The notes beneath the pieces are model-generated. The model saw only the letters and a program-made list of their open reading frames with translations. It was not told where the DNA came from and ran no database searches. A stretch of DNA of 64,000 nucleotides, taken from NCBI GenBank assembly GCA_025963635.1, contig JAOQAK010000007.1:1-64000 (forward strand). Reading direction: 5' to 3'. Shown piece by piece: positions 41,202 through 50,200 of the stretch (position 1 is the first letter of the stretch; every line of letters starts with the position of its first letter). The translations under genes and the position numbers were made by a program. This DNA is from Ferruginibacter sp. GTDB lineage: Bacteria; Bacteroidota; Bacteroidia; Chitinophagales; Chitinophagaceae.

Positions 41202-43322
41202 ATGTCAGTAGAAACAGCACAATTTAAACATGTTAGTTACCTGTGGGATGAAACCAAAGCGGCTACACTTGCGGGTGATGAAGTAGCGTTATTAATATAT
41301 CGCTCAAATTTATTAGGCGCCGACCTGAGGTTAACGAACTATGGTGGCGGGAACACCTCCTGCAAAGCAATGGCGAAAGATCCGTTGACGGGCGAAGAAA
41401 CAGAAGTAATGTGGGTGAAGGGGTCCGGCGGGGATATTGGTACTTTGAAAAAGAGTGGCCTTGCAGCTTTATACGTTGACCGTTTGCGCAGCTTAAAGAA
41501 TGTATATCGTGGTATTGAGTTTGAAGATGAAATGGTAGAATTATTCAATCATTGTATTTACGACCTGGCATCTAAAGCGCCTTCGATTGATACGCCTTTA
41601 CATGGGTTTCTTCCATTTAAACATATCGATCATTTGCACCCCGATGCAGCTATCGCCATTGCGGCTGCAAAGGATGGCAAAAGAATCACCAATGAATTAT
41701 TTGATGGTACCATCGGCTGGGTAGAATGGCAGAAGCCCGGCTTTGATCTTGGTCTGCAGTTGAAGCAATGCCTCGATGAAAATCCAGGAATTCGCGGCAT
41801 CATGCTCGGCTCGCACGGGCTATTTACCTGGGGCGACACTGCATATGAAAGTTATATAAATACACTGGAGGTGGTGGAACGTTGTGCAACCTATCTTGAA
41901 GAAAATTATGGTAAGAAAGGTGAAGTATTTGGAGGGGCAAAAATAACGTCCCTCCCTAAAGAAGCAAGGTTGAAACAAGCGGCATTGCTTGCTCCGGTAT
42001 TGAGAGGATTTTGTTCATCAAAAACAAAAATGATTGGTCATTTTACAGATGACGACCGGGTACTGGAATTTATCAATTCCAACGACCTCAGCAGGCTTGC
42101 GCCACTGGGTACAAGTTGTCCAGACCACTTTTTACGCACAAAGATTAGCCCGTTGGTATTGCCTTTGAGCGCATCAGACGATCTTGGTGATGTGACTGCT
42201 GTAAAAGAAAAACTGGCGCCGGAATTTGAAGGATATCGCAAAATGTATGCTGATTATTACAATACCTGCAAACATCCAAATAGTCCGGCCATTAGAGATG
42301 CTAACCCGGTGGTGTTGTTGTACCCAGGTATTGGCATGTTTACTTTTGCGAAAGACAAACAGACTGCAAGGGTTGCCGCGGAATTTTACATCAATGCTAT
42401 CAATGTAATGAAGGGTGCAGAAGCAATTTCTGAATACACTTCACTGCCGCGGCAGGAAGCGTTTAATATTGAATATTGGTTGCTGGAAGAAGCCAAATTG
42501 CAGAGAATGCCTAAACCTAAATCGCTCAGTGGGCGCATTGCACTCATCACCGGAAGTGCGGGAGGTATCGGGAAAGCAATTGCTAAAAAATTCGCCGATG
42601 AAGGCGCTTGTGTGATCATTAATGATATCAATGAAGAAAGATTGCAGGCTGCCACAGAGGAATTCACTAAAATATATGGAAAGGATACCGCGGCAGCAGT
42701 GATATTGGATGTTACCAACCTGGAAACTATTAACAAGGCTATGGAAGGTGCGGCCCTTGCATTTGGCGGGGTTGATATCATCGTCAACAATGCCGGTATC
42801 AGCATTTCCAAATCTATTGCAGAACATACCATTGCCGATTGGGATAAATTGTATGATATCCTGGTAAAGGGCCAGTTCCTTGTGTCGCAGGCAGGTATTG
42901 CTGTAATGCGCAAGCAGGATATTGGTGGTGATGTGATCAATATTGTTTCCAAAAATTCTGTAGTAGCCGGTCCGAATAATGCAGGGTATGGCTCCGCAAA
43001 GGCAGCACAGGCACATCTTACACGGTTGATGGCTGCAGAAGTTGGCGGAGATAAGATACGGGTAAATACGGTAAACCCTGATGCGGTAATTGCCGATTCG
43101 AATATTTGGGCAGGCGGTTGGGCCGAGGGGCGTGCTAAAGCGTACGGCATCACTGTAGCGGAACTGCCGGCATATTATGCCAAACGAACGCTGTTAAATG
43201 AAATGATCCTGCCGGAGGATATTGCGAATGCCTGCTTCGCTTTCGCCGGCGGGCTGCTGAATAAATCTACCGGTAATATTTTAAATGTAGATGGCGGAGT
43301 AGCAATGGCATTCGTACGATAA
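41202..43322 (+). CDS. rhaD: Bifunctional rhamnulose-1-phosphate aldolase / lactaldehyde dehydrogenase (RhaEW type)
   Basis: The 706-residue fusion has a class II aldolase domain at 1-440 (LTNYGGGNTSCKA, metal His residues in THIDHLHPDA-like and GSHGLFTWG segments) and a short-chain dehydrogenase at about 445-706 (ITGSAGGIGKAIA, NNAGIS, YGSAKAAQ). In studied bacteria the aldolase cuts L-rhamnulose-1-phosphate to DHAP and L-lactaldehyde, and the dehydrogenase half oxidises lactaldehyde to lactate. This explains why no separate lactaldehyde enzyme is in the cluster. A terminator follows it, so the mutarotase and isomerase genes may have their own promoter. Confidence 0.95.
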   Translation: MSVETAQFKHVSYLWDETKAATLAGDEVALLIYRSNLLGADLRLTNYGGGNTSCKAMAKDPLTGEETEVMWVKGSGGDIGTLKKSGLAALYVDRLRSLKNVYRGIEFEDEMVELFNHCIYDLASKAPSIDTPLHGFLPFKHIDHLHPDAAIAIAAAKDGKRITNELFDGTIGWVEWQKPGFDLGLQLKQCLDENPGIRGIMLGSHGLFTWGDTAYESYINTLEVVERCATYLEENYGKKGEVFGGAKITSLPKEARLKQAALLAPVLRGFCSSKTKMIGHFTDDDRVLEFINSNDLSRLAPLGTSCPDHFLRTKISPLVLPLSASDDLGDVTAVKEKLAPEFEGYRKMYADYYNTCKHPNSPAIRDANPVVLLYPGIGMFTFAKDKQTARVAAEFYINAINVMKGAEAISEYTSLPRQEAFNIEYWLLEEAKLQRMPKPKSLSGRIALITGSAGGIGKAIAKKFADEGACVIINDINEERLQAATEEFTKIYGKDTAAAVILDVTNLETINKAMEGAALAFGGVDIIVNNAGISISKSIAEHTIADWDKLYDILVKGQFLVSQAGIAVMRKQDIGGDVINIVSKNSVVAGPNNAGYGSAKAAQAHLTRLMAAEVGGDKIRVNTVNPDAVIADSNIWAGGWAEGRAKAYGITVAELPAYYAKRTLLNEMILPEDIANACFAFAGGLLNKSTGNILNVDGGVAMAFVR

Positions 43323-43364
43323 AAAAATTATTAAAATCGCTTAGTTAGCATAGTTGTAATCATA

Positions 43365-43402
43365 AAAAGGTTGATGATTTTATAATCTGTCAACCTTTTT
43401 TT
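43365..43402 (+). terminator. Terminator after the aldolase-dehydrogenase gene
   Basis: An 11-bp stem (AAAAAGGTTGA/TCAACCTTTTT) with a 14-nt loop ends in a T-run. Confidence 0.88.
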
Positions 43403-43543
43403 AAAACATGTAATATCGATTGTTGGAATCTGCTAACCACCTGAAGTGTTGCGCTGCTTTATTTACTTATGTACTATATACTTTGCATACCTTAGTCACT
43501 TAAAACGATCATCTGCCTAACCTATTTTACCTGCTTTTCTACG

Positions 43544-43888
43544 ATGAATGAAGAAATCAAATCCCCCAGCCTTCCTCACCGGGTTGCCTTTAAAATGAAA
43601 TTATACAAGGGACAGGAAGATGAATATAAACGCCGCCACGATAAATTGTGGCCCGAACTTGAAGAGTTGTTAAAGTCATCCGGCATTAGCGACTATTCAA
43701 TTTTTTTAGATGAAAACACCAACGATTTATTTGGTGTGTTAAAAGCAACCAGTAAACAGGCCCTCGATGATCTTCCGATCAGCCCGGTTATGCAAAAATG
43801 GTGGGAATACATGAAAGATATTATGGAATCAAACCAGGATAATTCACCTGTGAGCATACCTTTGCAGGAAGTATTTTATTTGCCATAA
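43544..43888 (+). CDS. rhaM: L-rhamnose mutarotase
   Basis: The 114-residue RhaM protein has RVAFKMKLYKGQEDEYKRRHDKLWPEL at the start (catalytic His in RRHD), then SIFLDENTNDLFGVLKA and MQKWWEYMKDIM. It interconverts alpha and beta anomers of L-rhamnose so that the isomerase can use both. It lies 33 bp before the isomerase gene and starts a probable second transcript of the rhamnose cluster. Confidence 0.95.
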   Translation: MNEEIKSPSLPHRVAFKMKLYKGQEDEYKRRHDKLWPELEELLKSSGISDYSIFLDENTNDLFGVLKATSKQALDDLPISPVMQKWWEYMKDIMESNQDNSPVSIPLQEVFYLP

Positions 43889-43921
43889 AAATTATATTAT
43901 CAACTTCATAAAAAAACTGAT

Positions 43922-45196
43922 ATGTTATTGGATAAACGATTGATTGAAGAAAGTAATAACCATCATCTCGCAGCACATAAACGCAGTTATGAATACATTG
44001 CCGGGGGAATCCCTGATCTTGAAACGGTCATTCAGAAGTTAGTGGCGTTCCAGGTAGCCATTCCCAGTTGGGCATTGGGAACCGGGGGAACAAGATTTGG
44101 GCGTTTCAGCGGTGGTGGTGAACCAGGTAATTTGGAGCAAAAAATTGAAGATATTGGCTTGCTGCATGCGCTCAATCAATCCGGCGGTGCCATTTCATTG
44201 CATATTCCCTGGGATATACCTTCCAATGCAACAGAGATAAAGGCTTTAGCTACGATGCATGATTTAAAATTCGATGCAGTAAATTCCAATACCTTCCAGG
44301 ACCAGGCCGATCAGCCGCTTAGTTACAAATTTGGTTCATTACAACACGTAGATAAAGCGGTTCGCCGGCAGGCAATCGATCATAATATAGAAGTGATCAG
44401 GCAGGGAGAAGCATTGGGTTCCAAGGCCCTAACCGTTTGGCTGGCCGATGGTTCCTGTTTTCCTGGTCAGTTAAATTTTAGAAAGGCATGGCAAAATACC
44501 TGCGAAAGCCTGCAGGAGATCTATGCCGCCTTACCATCCGATTGGAAAATTTTTGTTGAATACAAAGCCTATGAACCTAATTTTTATTCTACTACGGTAG
44601 GAGATTGGGGCCAATCTTATTTATATACTTCCAAACTGGGGCCGCAGGCATTTACGCTGGTAGATCTTGGCCATCATTTGCCCAACGCCAATATAGAGCA
44701 GATCGTTTCGCTGCTGATGATGGAAGGTAAATTGGCAGGGTTTCATTTTAATGACAGTAAATATGGCGATGACGATCTGACTGTCGGCAGTATTGATCCT
44801 TACCAGTTGTTTTTGATCTTCAATGAGCTGGTGGAAGGAATGGACTCCAAAGGAATGGATCATGCGAATGACCTTGCCTGGATGATCGATGCAAGCCATA
44901 ATGTAAAGGATCCGTTGGAGGATCTGCTGCAGTCTATTGAAGCTATCATGATCGCCTATGCGCAGGCGCTGCTAGTAGACACCGCTGCCTTAAAGGAAGC
45001 ACAGGAAGTGAATGATGTAGTGAGGGCACAGGAGATATTACAAGCTGCTTTCAGAACAGACGTGCGCCCGTTGGTAGCAGAAGCAAGAGTTAGATCCGGC
45101 GGTGCTTTACATCCTCTACAAGTATTTCGTTCGCTTGGTGTAAGGGCTCAATTAATAAGGGAGAGAGGACAGGTTACCGTAGCTACCGGGTTGTAA
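43922..45196 (+). CDS. rhaI: L-rhamnose isomerase (RhaI type)
   Basis: The 424-residue TIM barrel is of the RhaI type found in Pseudomonas and Bacteroidota. Key segments are SWALGTGGTRFGRF near residue 45, HIPWDI, a metal Glu in FVEYKAYEP, VDLGHHLPNANIEQ and GFHFNDSKYGDDDL. It converts L-rhamnose to L-rhamnulose using divalent metal. The kinase gene follows after 128 bp. Confidence 0.95.
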   Translation: MLLDKRLIEESNNHHLAAHKRSYEYIAGGIPDLETVIQKLVAFQVAIPSWALGTGGTRFGRFSGGGEPGNLEQKIEDIGLLHALNQSGGAISLHIPWDIPSNATEIKALATMHDLKFDAVNSNTFQDQADQPLSYKFGSLQHVDKAVRRQAIDHNIEVIRQGEALGSKALTVWLADGSCFPGQLNFRKAWQNTCESLQEIYAALPSDWKIFVEYKAYEPNFYSTTVGDWGQSYLYTSKLGPQAFTLVDLGHHLPNANIEQIVSLLMMEGKLAGFHFNDSKYGDDDLTVGSIDPYQLFLIFNELVEGMDSKGMDHANDLAWMIDASHNVKDPLEDLLQSIEAIMIAYAQALLVDTAALKEAQEVNDVVRAQEILQAAFRTDVRPLVAEARVRSGGALHPLQVFRSLGVRAQLIRERGQVTVATGL

Positions 45197-45324
45197 AGCT
45201 TCGGTGTGGGATAGAAGTTAATTGGAGAACAACGACCGCATTTTTATCCCTGTTTCAAGATCAAACATCAGTAATTCAGTAAATAATATCTCTTCTTTGG
45301 GGGATGGAAAAAAGAATCATTTAA

Positions 45325-46704
45325 ATGGCTGCCACACCTGTAATAGCAATTTTTGACGTTGGTAAAACCAATAAAAAATTATTTCTGTTCGACAGGCACT
45401 ACAGGATCGTGTACGAAAAATCGGCAAGGTTTATTGAAACACAGGACGAGGATGGAGATGATTGCGAAAATTTAGAAAGCCTTCGCCTGAGTGTTTTCGA
45501 TTCGCTGCGGGAGGTTTTCAGGATGAAAGAATTTAGTATCCGGGCAATCAACTTTTCTACCTACGGGGCCAGCTTTGTATATATCGATGAAAAGGGTAAT
45601 CCGCTAACGCCGCTGTACAATTATTTAAAAAAATATCCCGAACACCTTAGCAGGCAGTTTTACGATACATATGGTGGTGAGCAGGCTTTCGCCCATGTAA
45701 CTGCCTCCCCGGTATTGGGTAGCTTAAACTCTGGTATGCAGTTATACCGTATTAAATATGAGCGGCCCGAGCTATTTGCTAAAATAAAATATGCATTGCA
45801 TTTACCTCAATACCTAAGTTATCTTATCAGTGGTGTTCCCTGCTCTGATATCACTAGTATCGGGTGCCATACCAACCTGTGGGATTTTTATGAAAACCGT
45901 TATCACCGCTGGGTAGCAGAAGAGGGTATTTTAGAAAAACTGGCGCCCGTTTTGCCCGGTAACGAAACATTGCCCGCGACTTTTCCCGGCAGAAATTATC
46001 TTGTTGGTATCGGGCTTCATGATAGTTCCGCTGCATTGATTCCTTACCTTGTAAATTTTCACGAGCCTTTTATTTTAATTTCGACCGGAACCTGGTGCAT
46101 CAGTTTAAACCCTTTCAATCAAACGCCGCTCACCAATGAAGAGCTGCAGAATGACTGTCTCTGCTACATGACCTACCAGGGTAAGCCGGTAAAAGCGTCC
46201 AGGCTATTTGCCGGTTATGAACATGAATTACAGGTAAAAAGAATTGCCGAGCATTTTAATCAAAATGCCGTTCGGTACAGGAGCATTCCGTATGATGCAG
46301 AAATTATTGCACAGTTGCAAAAGAAGATGACGTTTGATGGTCCCGTCAATTTAAAAGAGTCGTCCTTTCCCCGGCGTGACCTGTCGCAATTTAAAAATGA
46401 TACAGAAGCGTATCATCAACTGATATTGGATATTATGGCCCAACAATGCTTTTCCACGCAGCTGGTGATCCAGGGAACTGCTACCAAAAGGATCTTCGTT
46501 GATGGAGGATTTAGCAAAAATGCTATTTACATGAATTTGCTCGCAAAGTTCTTTCCTCATATCGAAATATTCGCAGCTTCGATGGCGCAGGCCACCGCTG
46601 TCGGAACCGCCTTATCAATTCATAAGGCGTGGAATAAAAGAGCATTACCCAATGATCTTATCCAGCTGAAATATTATGTTAGCAGCGAGGCAATGACTGT
46701 ATAG
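45325..46704 (+). CDS. rhaB: FGGY carbohydrate kinase, probable L-rhamnulokinase
   Basis: The 459-residue FGGY kinase has the ASKHA core: AIFDVGKTNKKLFLFD at the start (phosphate 1), NFSTYGASFVYID, GIGLHDSSAALIPY, ISTGTWCISLNP (phosphate 2) and VDGGFSKNAIYMNLLA (adenosine). Position after rhaI and rhaM makes L-rhamnulose the expected substrate, with L-fuculose or L-xylulose as alternatives from family membership alone. It closes a complete pathway: symporter, mutarotase, isomerase, kinase, aldolase, lactaldehyde oxidation. Confidence 0.9.
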   Translation: MAATPVIAIFDVGKTNKKLFLFDRHYRIVYEKSARFIETQDEDGDDCENLESLRLSVFDSLREVFRMKEFSIRAINFSTYGASFVYIDEKGNPLTPLYNYLKKYPEHLSRQFYDTYGGEQAFAHVTASPVLGSLNSGMQLYRIKYERPELFAKIKYALHLPQYLSYLISGVPCSDITSIGCHTNLWDFYENRYHRWVAEEGILEKLAPVLPGNETLPATFPGRNYLVGIGLHDSSAALIPYLVNFHEPFILISTGTWCISLNPFNQTPLTNEELQNDCLCYMTYQGKPVKASRLFAGYEHELQVKRIAEHFNQNAVRYRSIPYDAEIIAQLQKKMTFDGPVNLKESSFPRRDLSQFKNDTEAYHQLILDIMAQQCFSTQLVIQGTATKRIFVDGGFSKNAIYMNLLAKFFPHIEIFAASMAQATAVGTALSIHKAWNKRALPNDLIQLKYYVSSEAMTV

Positions 46705-47071
46705 CAGGTAATCCTAACTTGTCTTACAGTTCGTCATTAGATTTTATACTTACCAGTTGCCTGCGCTTGCGGCAAGAGATTTTATCCACAAATATTCCGG
46801 AGATTCTTACTTTGAGTTAATGTAAATCCAATACAGCTATCCTGAAAATAGCAGGATGGTACAGGATGATATAATAAAAGTCTTTTTTACTTTTACATGT
46901 ACACAATTACGAATACCAGGCTAATTTTTATTGATTTCAAGATTGGATTATCGCAAACGATTGCATAATTTTTTTTTAAAAAAATCGACCAATTTTCTAA
47001 TTTTATTTCAGTCAGTGTGAAGTCTACGACACTGAATGCTGCTATTTCTTCACCAAACTTAACAATGCTAT
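46705..47071. other. Intergenic region upstream of the SusC gene
   Basis: About 370 bp should include the PUL promoter. Features seen are a weak ATCCTG/CAGGAT hairpin (46839-46857), a T/A-rich block near 46970 and an inverted repeat CAGTGT/ACACTG (47013-47034) close to the start codon. No regulator gene (hybrid two-component, ECF sigma/anti-sigma or AraC) is encoded here. Confidence 0.45.
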
Positions 47072-50000
47072 ATGACTAAACTACTGTGTGTAAACAAGTT
47101 TTACATTCTCCTCGTCTTCCTTATTTTTTCTTTGTCATCGATGGCCCAAAATTTTTCCGTCGGCGGAAAAGTTACAGACGCAACAGGTAAGCCACTGGAA
47201 GGCGCCACTGTTTCGGAAAAAGGAAAAAAAATCTCCACCATTACTACCCAGGATGGAACATTTCAGTTAAATGTTTCGTCCGGTACCGCAAAACTGGTAA
47301 TTAGTTTTGTAGGATATGAAGAAGGAGAAATTGCTGTAAATAATCAAAAGCAGTTACAGGTACCTCTGAAATTGCTAAACGAAAACTTATCTGACGTTGT
47401 GGTGATCGGCTATGCCACAGTTAGAAAGAAGGATGTAACCGGTGCCGTCTCCGGCATCAATCAAAAAGACATTATATCACGTCCAGTTACAAACGCCTTA
47501 CAAGCCATGCAGGGCAAGGTAGCCGGGGTGGATATTACTTCCAATGAGCGTCCGGGGCAGGTTGGTAGTATCAACATTCGTGGGGTGCGTTCCTTAACAG
47601 CGTCCAATACTCCACTTTTTGTGGTGGATGGTATTCCGTTAACTACAGGCGGTATTGACTATATCAACCCTAATGATATAGAGACAATAGACATTTTGAA
47701 GGATGCATCCGCCACGGCAATTTATGGCTCAAGAGGTGCCAATGGCGTTGTGATTGTTTCTACCAAGCAAGGTAAAGTAGGTAAAATACAAATTGGCCTT
47801 AATAGCTCTCATACTATAGAGAAGATTAATGATTATGCTCCGGCAATGACCGCTTCAGAAGCAATTGATTTTCGCAGGTGGGCTTATTATTATTCAAGTC
47901 CGGCCACTGTTCCAAGGGGCGACCAGCCAACAATTGCAAATGACAAAAATATATTTTTAGCTACCAGTGATCCTGCAGCCTGGAGTAATATTTCCAAAGG
48001 CTGGGCGAGCGGTACATGGGATGGTTCCAAAGTGGCAACTACAGACTGGAAAGATTTGGTATCACAACAAGGAATTACTACCGATCATACCTTGAGTGTT
48101 AGTGGAGGTACTAACAAAATAAAAGCGTATGCTTCATTTGGATATCTAAATAATAAAGGTACTTCCATTGGTCAGGAATTTACAAGATACTCGGGAAAAG
48201 CAAGTGTAGATATCCAGGCTACCAATTGGTTTAGTATGGGTACTAATATGAATGTAACATCGAGTGTACAGGAATTTGGTCAGTCTAGCGGGGTAATTGG
48301 CGCTTTTGTTGGAAGCCCGGGTACAAGCATCTATGAATCTGCACGGAGGCTTTATTCCTATGCAGTGCCTTATGATTCAACCGGTGCAAGGGTGCTTTAT
48401 CCCGGTGGTGATGTTGCATTTAAAAATGTAGTGAACGAATGGAATTATTCACAAGACCAACGGAAAACGCTTAGGGCATTCGGTAGTTTGTATGCACAAA
48501 TTAATTTTGGTGGTATTAGCCCTGTTCTTAAGGGATTAAAATACAGAATGAACTTTGGTCCTGATTTTTCTTCATACCAGGATGGAATTTATATTGATGG
48601 GCTATCCTCCGCCAGCAGCGGAACCAGTTCGGCCTCCCTGCAAAAATCGCAGACTTTCTCCTATACGATTGATAATTTATTGTATTATGATAAAACAATA
48701 AACAAACATAGTTTCGGAGTTACGCTATTACAAAGTGCTACTAAATTTATAGCCGACCCGGTTAATACTATTGTGGGAACCGGCGTTCCTTTTGCCAGCC
48801 AAAAGTGGTATACGCTAAATAAAGACGTGATCCCTGCTGCTAATCTTTCTATCGTCAAAGTTGCTGATTTAGTAGAAAGGCAATTGTTAAGCTATATGGC
48901 ACGATTGAATTATGCCTTTGACGACAGGTATTTATTAACCGTATCTGCCCGCCAGGATGGTGCTTCACAATTTGCACCGGGTAACAAGTATTCTGTGTTT
49001 CCAAGTGTTGCGGTGGCATGGCGCATTAAAAATGAAAATTTCATGAAAGGTGTGGGCTGGGTGAATGATTTAAAGATACGCTTCGGGGCGGGTGTTACAG
49101 GCAACTCTGCCGTTGAAGCTTATAAAACAAAAGGAGCTATAACGCCTTTGTTCTATCCTTTCGGCAGCAGCCTTTCAGCTGGTTCTCTTCCAAACCGGGT
49201 TTTACCTAATCAGGAATTGGGTTGGGAAAAAACAACTCAATATAACCTCGGGCTGGATTTTTCTTTATTCAAAAGCCGTGTCTCCGGTGCAATTGATGCA
49301 TACACGTCAAAAACCAAAGATTTGCTAATGTCCCGCAGTATCCCTACTGTTACGGGCTATGACACGATCTATCAAAATATTGGGCAAACAGCAAACAAAG
49401 GCATTGATATCAATATCAATACAGTAAACATCAGCACCAGGAACTTCCAATGGGCAACTTCTTTTAATGCATCCTGGCAAAAAGACGAAATTGTTTCGTT
49501 GGCAAACGGTAAGCAAAACGACATTAATAACCTTTGGTTTATAGGCCAGCCCATTGGTGTAATTTATGGTATCGAGGCGAACGGTTTATGGCAAAGGGGC
49601 GATTCGGCAAAATATAAGGGGTTCAATGCTAACGGAAGCGTTTTCTCCCCTGGTAATGTAAGGCCTGTTGATCAAAATGGCGATAATAAAATAGATGCAA
49701 ATAATGATCGTGTAATTGTAGGATATACCAGGCCAAGGTGGATAGTGGGTATGACAAACAGTTTTACTTACAAGAATTTTGAATTGTCGGTGTTTTTATA
49801 TGGCCGCTTAAATTACATGTTCAACACGGGTGGAGAAGCAATGGTAGCCAGGTCCAGTACACGGGCGCTGAATTATTACACAGAAAATAATACCAATGCG
49901 GAGTACCAAAAACCAATTTATTCCACCGGTACAGGTGATCTTTATTCTAGTTCGCTGGGATTCCAAAAAGCATCCTTTATAAAGATCAGAAATATTTCTG

Positions 50001-50176
50001 CTTCATACAATTTAACTGGAAAGGCGTTAAAGGCAATGACTATGTCGAGTTTAAGAGTATATATCCAGGTTGCTAACCCAGGTATGTTGTATTCAAAAAT
50101 AAAGTTTATGGATATGGACGTAGCTGCTATGACGAATAACCGGGGTATTACTTTTGGTATTAACGCGGCATTTTAA
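47072..50176 (+). CDS. susC: SusC/RagA-type TonB-linked outer-membrane transporter
   Basis: The 1034-residue protein has a signal peptide ending SSMAQ, a CarboxypepD_reg-like domain (about 27-105, GGKVTDATGKPLEGATV), a TonB box/plug region (SDVVVIGYATVRKKDVTGAVS; RGVRSLTASNTPLFVVDG; YGSRGANGVVIV) and a 22-strand barrel ending GITFGINAAF. It takes oligosaccharides through the outer membrane using TonB energy. There is no extra N-terminal STN domain, so it is not itself an anti-sigma-coupled sensor. The SusD partner follows after 24 bp. Confidence 0.96.
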   Translation: MTKLLCVNKFYILLVFLIFSLSSMAQNFSVGGKVTDATGKPLEGATVSEKGKKISTITTQDGTFQLNVSSGTAKLVISFVGYEEGEIAVNNQKQLQVPLKLLNENLSDVVVIGYATVRKKDVTGAVSGINQKDIISRPVTNALQAMQGKVAGVDITSNERPGQVGSINIRGVRSLTASNTPLFVVDGIPLTTGGIDYINPNDIETIDILKDASATAIYGSRGANGVVIVSTKQGKVGKIQIGLNSSHTIEKINDYAPAMTASEAIDFRRWAYYYSSPATVPRGDQPTIANDKNIFLATSDPAAWSNISKGWASGTWDGSKVATTDWKDLVSQQGITTDHTLSVSGGTNKIKAYASFGYLNNKGTSIGQEFTRYSGKASVDIQATNWFSMGTNMNVTSSVQEFGQSSGVIGAFVGSPGTSIYESARRLYSYAVPYDSTGARVLYPGGDVAFKNVVNEWNYSQDQRKTLRAFGSLYAQINFGGISPVLKGLKYRMNFGPDFSSYQDGIYIDGLSSASSGTSSASLQKSQTFSYTIDNLLYYDKTINKHSFGVTLLQSATKFIADPVNTIVGTGVPFASQKWYTLNKDVIPAANLSIVKVADLVERQLLSYMARLNYAFDDRYLLTVSARQDGASQFAPGNKYSVFPSVAVAWRIKNENFMKGVGWVNDLKIRFGAGVTGNSAVEAYKTKGAITPLFYPFGSSLSAGSLPNRVLPNQELGWEKTTQYNLGLDFSLFKSRVSGAIDAYTSKTKDLLMSRSIPTVTGYDTIYQNIGQTANKGIDININTVNISTRNFQWATSFNASWQKDEIVSLANGKQNDINNLWFIGQPIGVIYGIEANGLWQRGDSAKYKGFNANGSVFSPGNVRPVDQNGDNKIDANNDRVIVGYTRPRWIVGMTNSFTYKNFELSVFLYGRLNYMFNTGGEAMVARSSTRALNYYTENNTNAEYQKPIYSTGTGDLYSSSLGFQKASFIKIRNISASYNLTGKALKAMTMSSLRVYIQVANPGMLYSKIKFMDMDVAAMTNNRGITFGINAAF

Positions 50177-50200
50177 AAACAAACAAAAAAACTATAAAGT

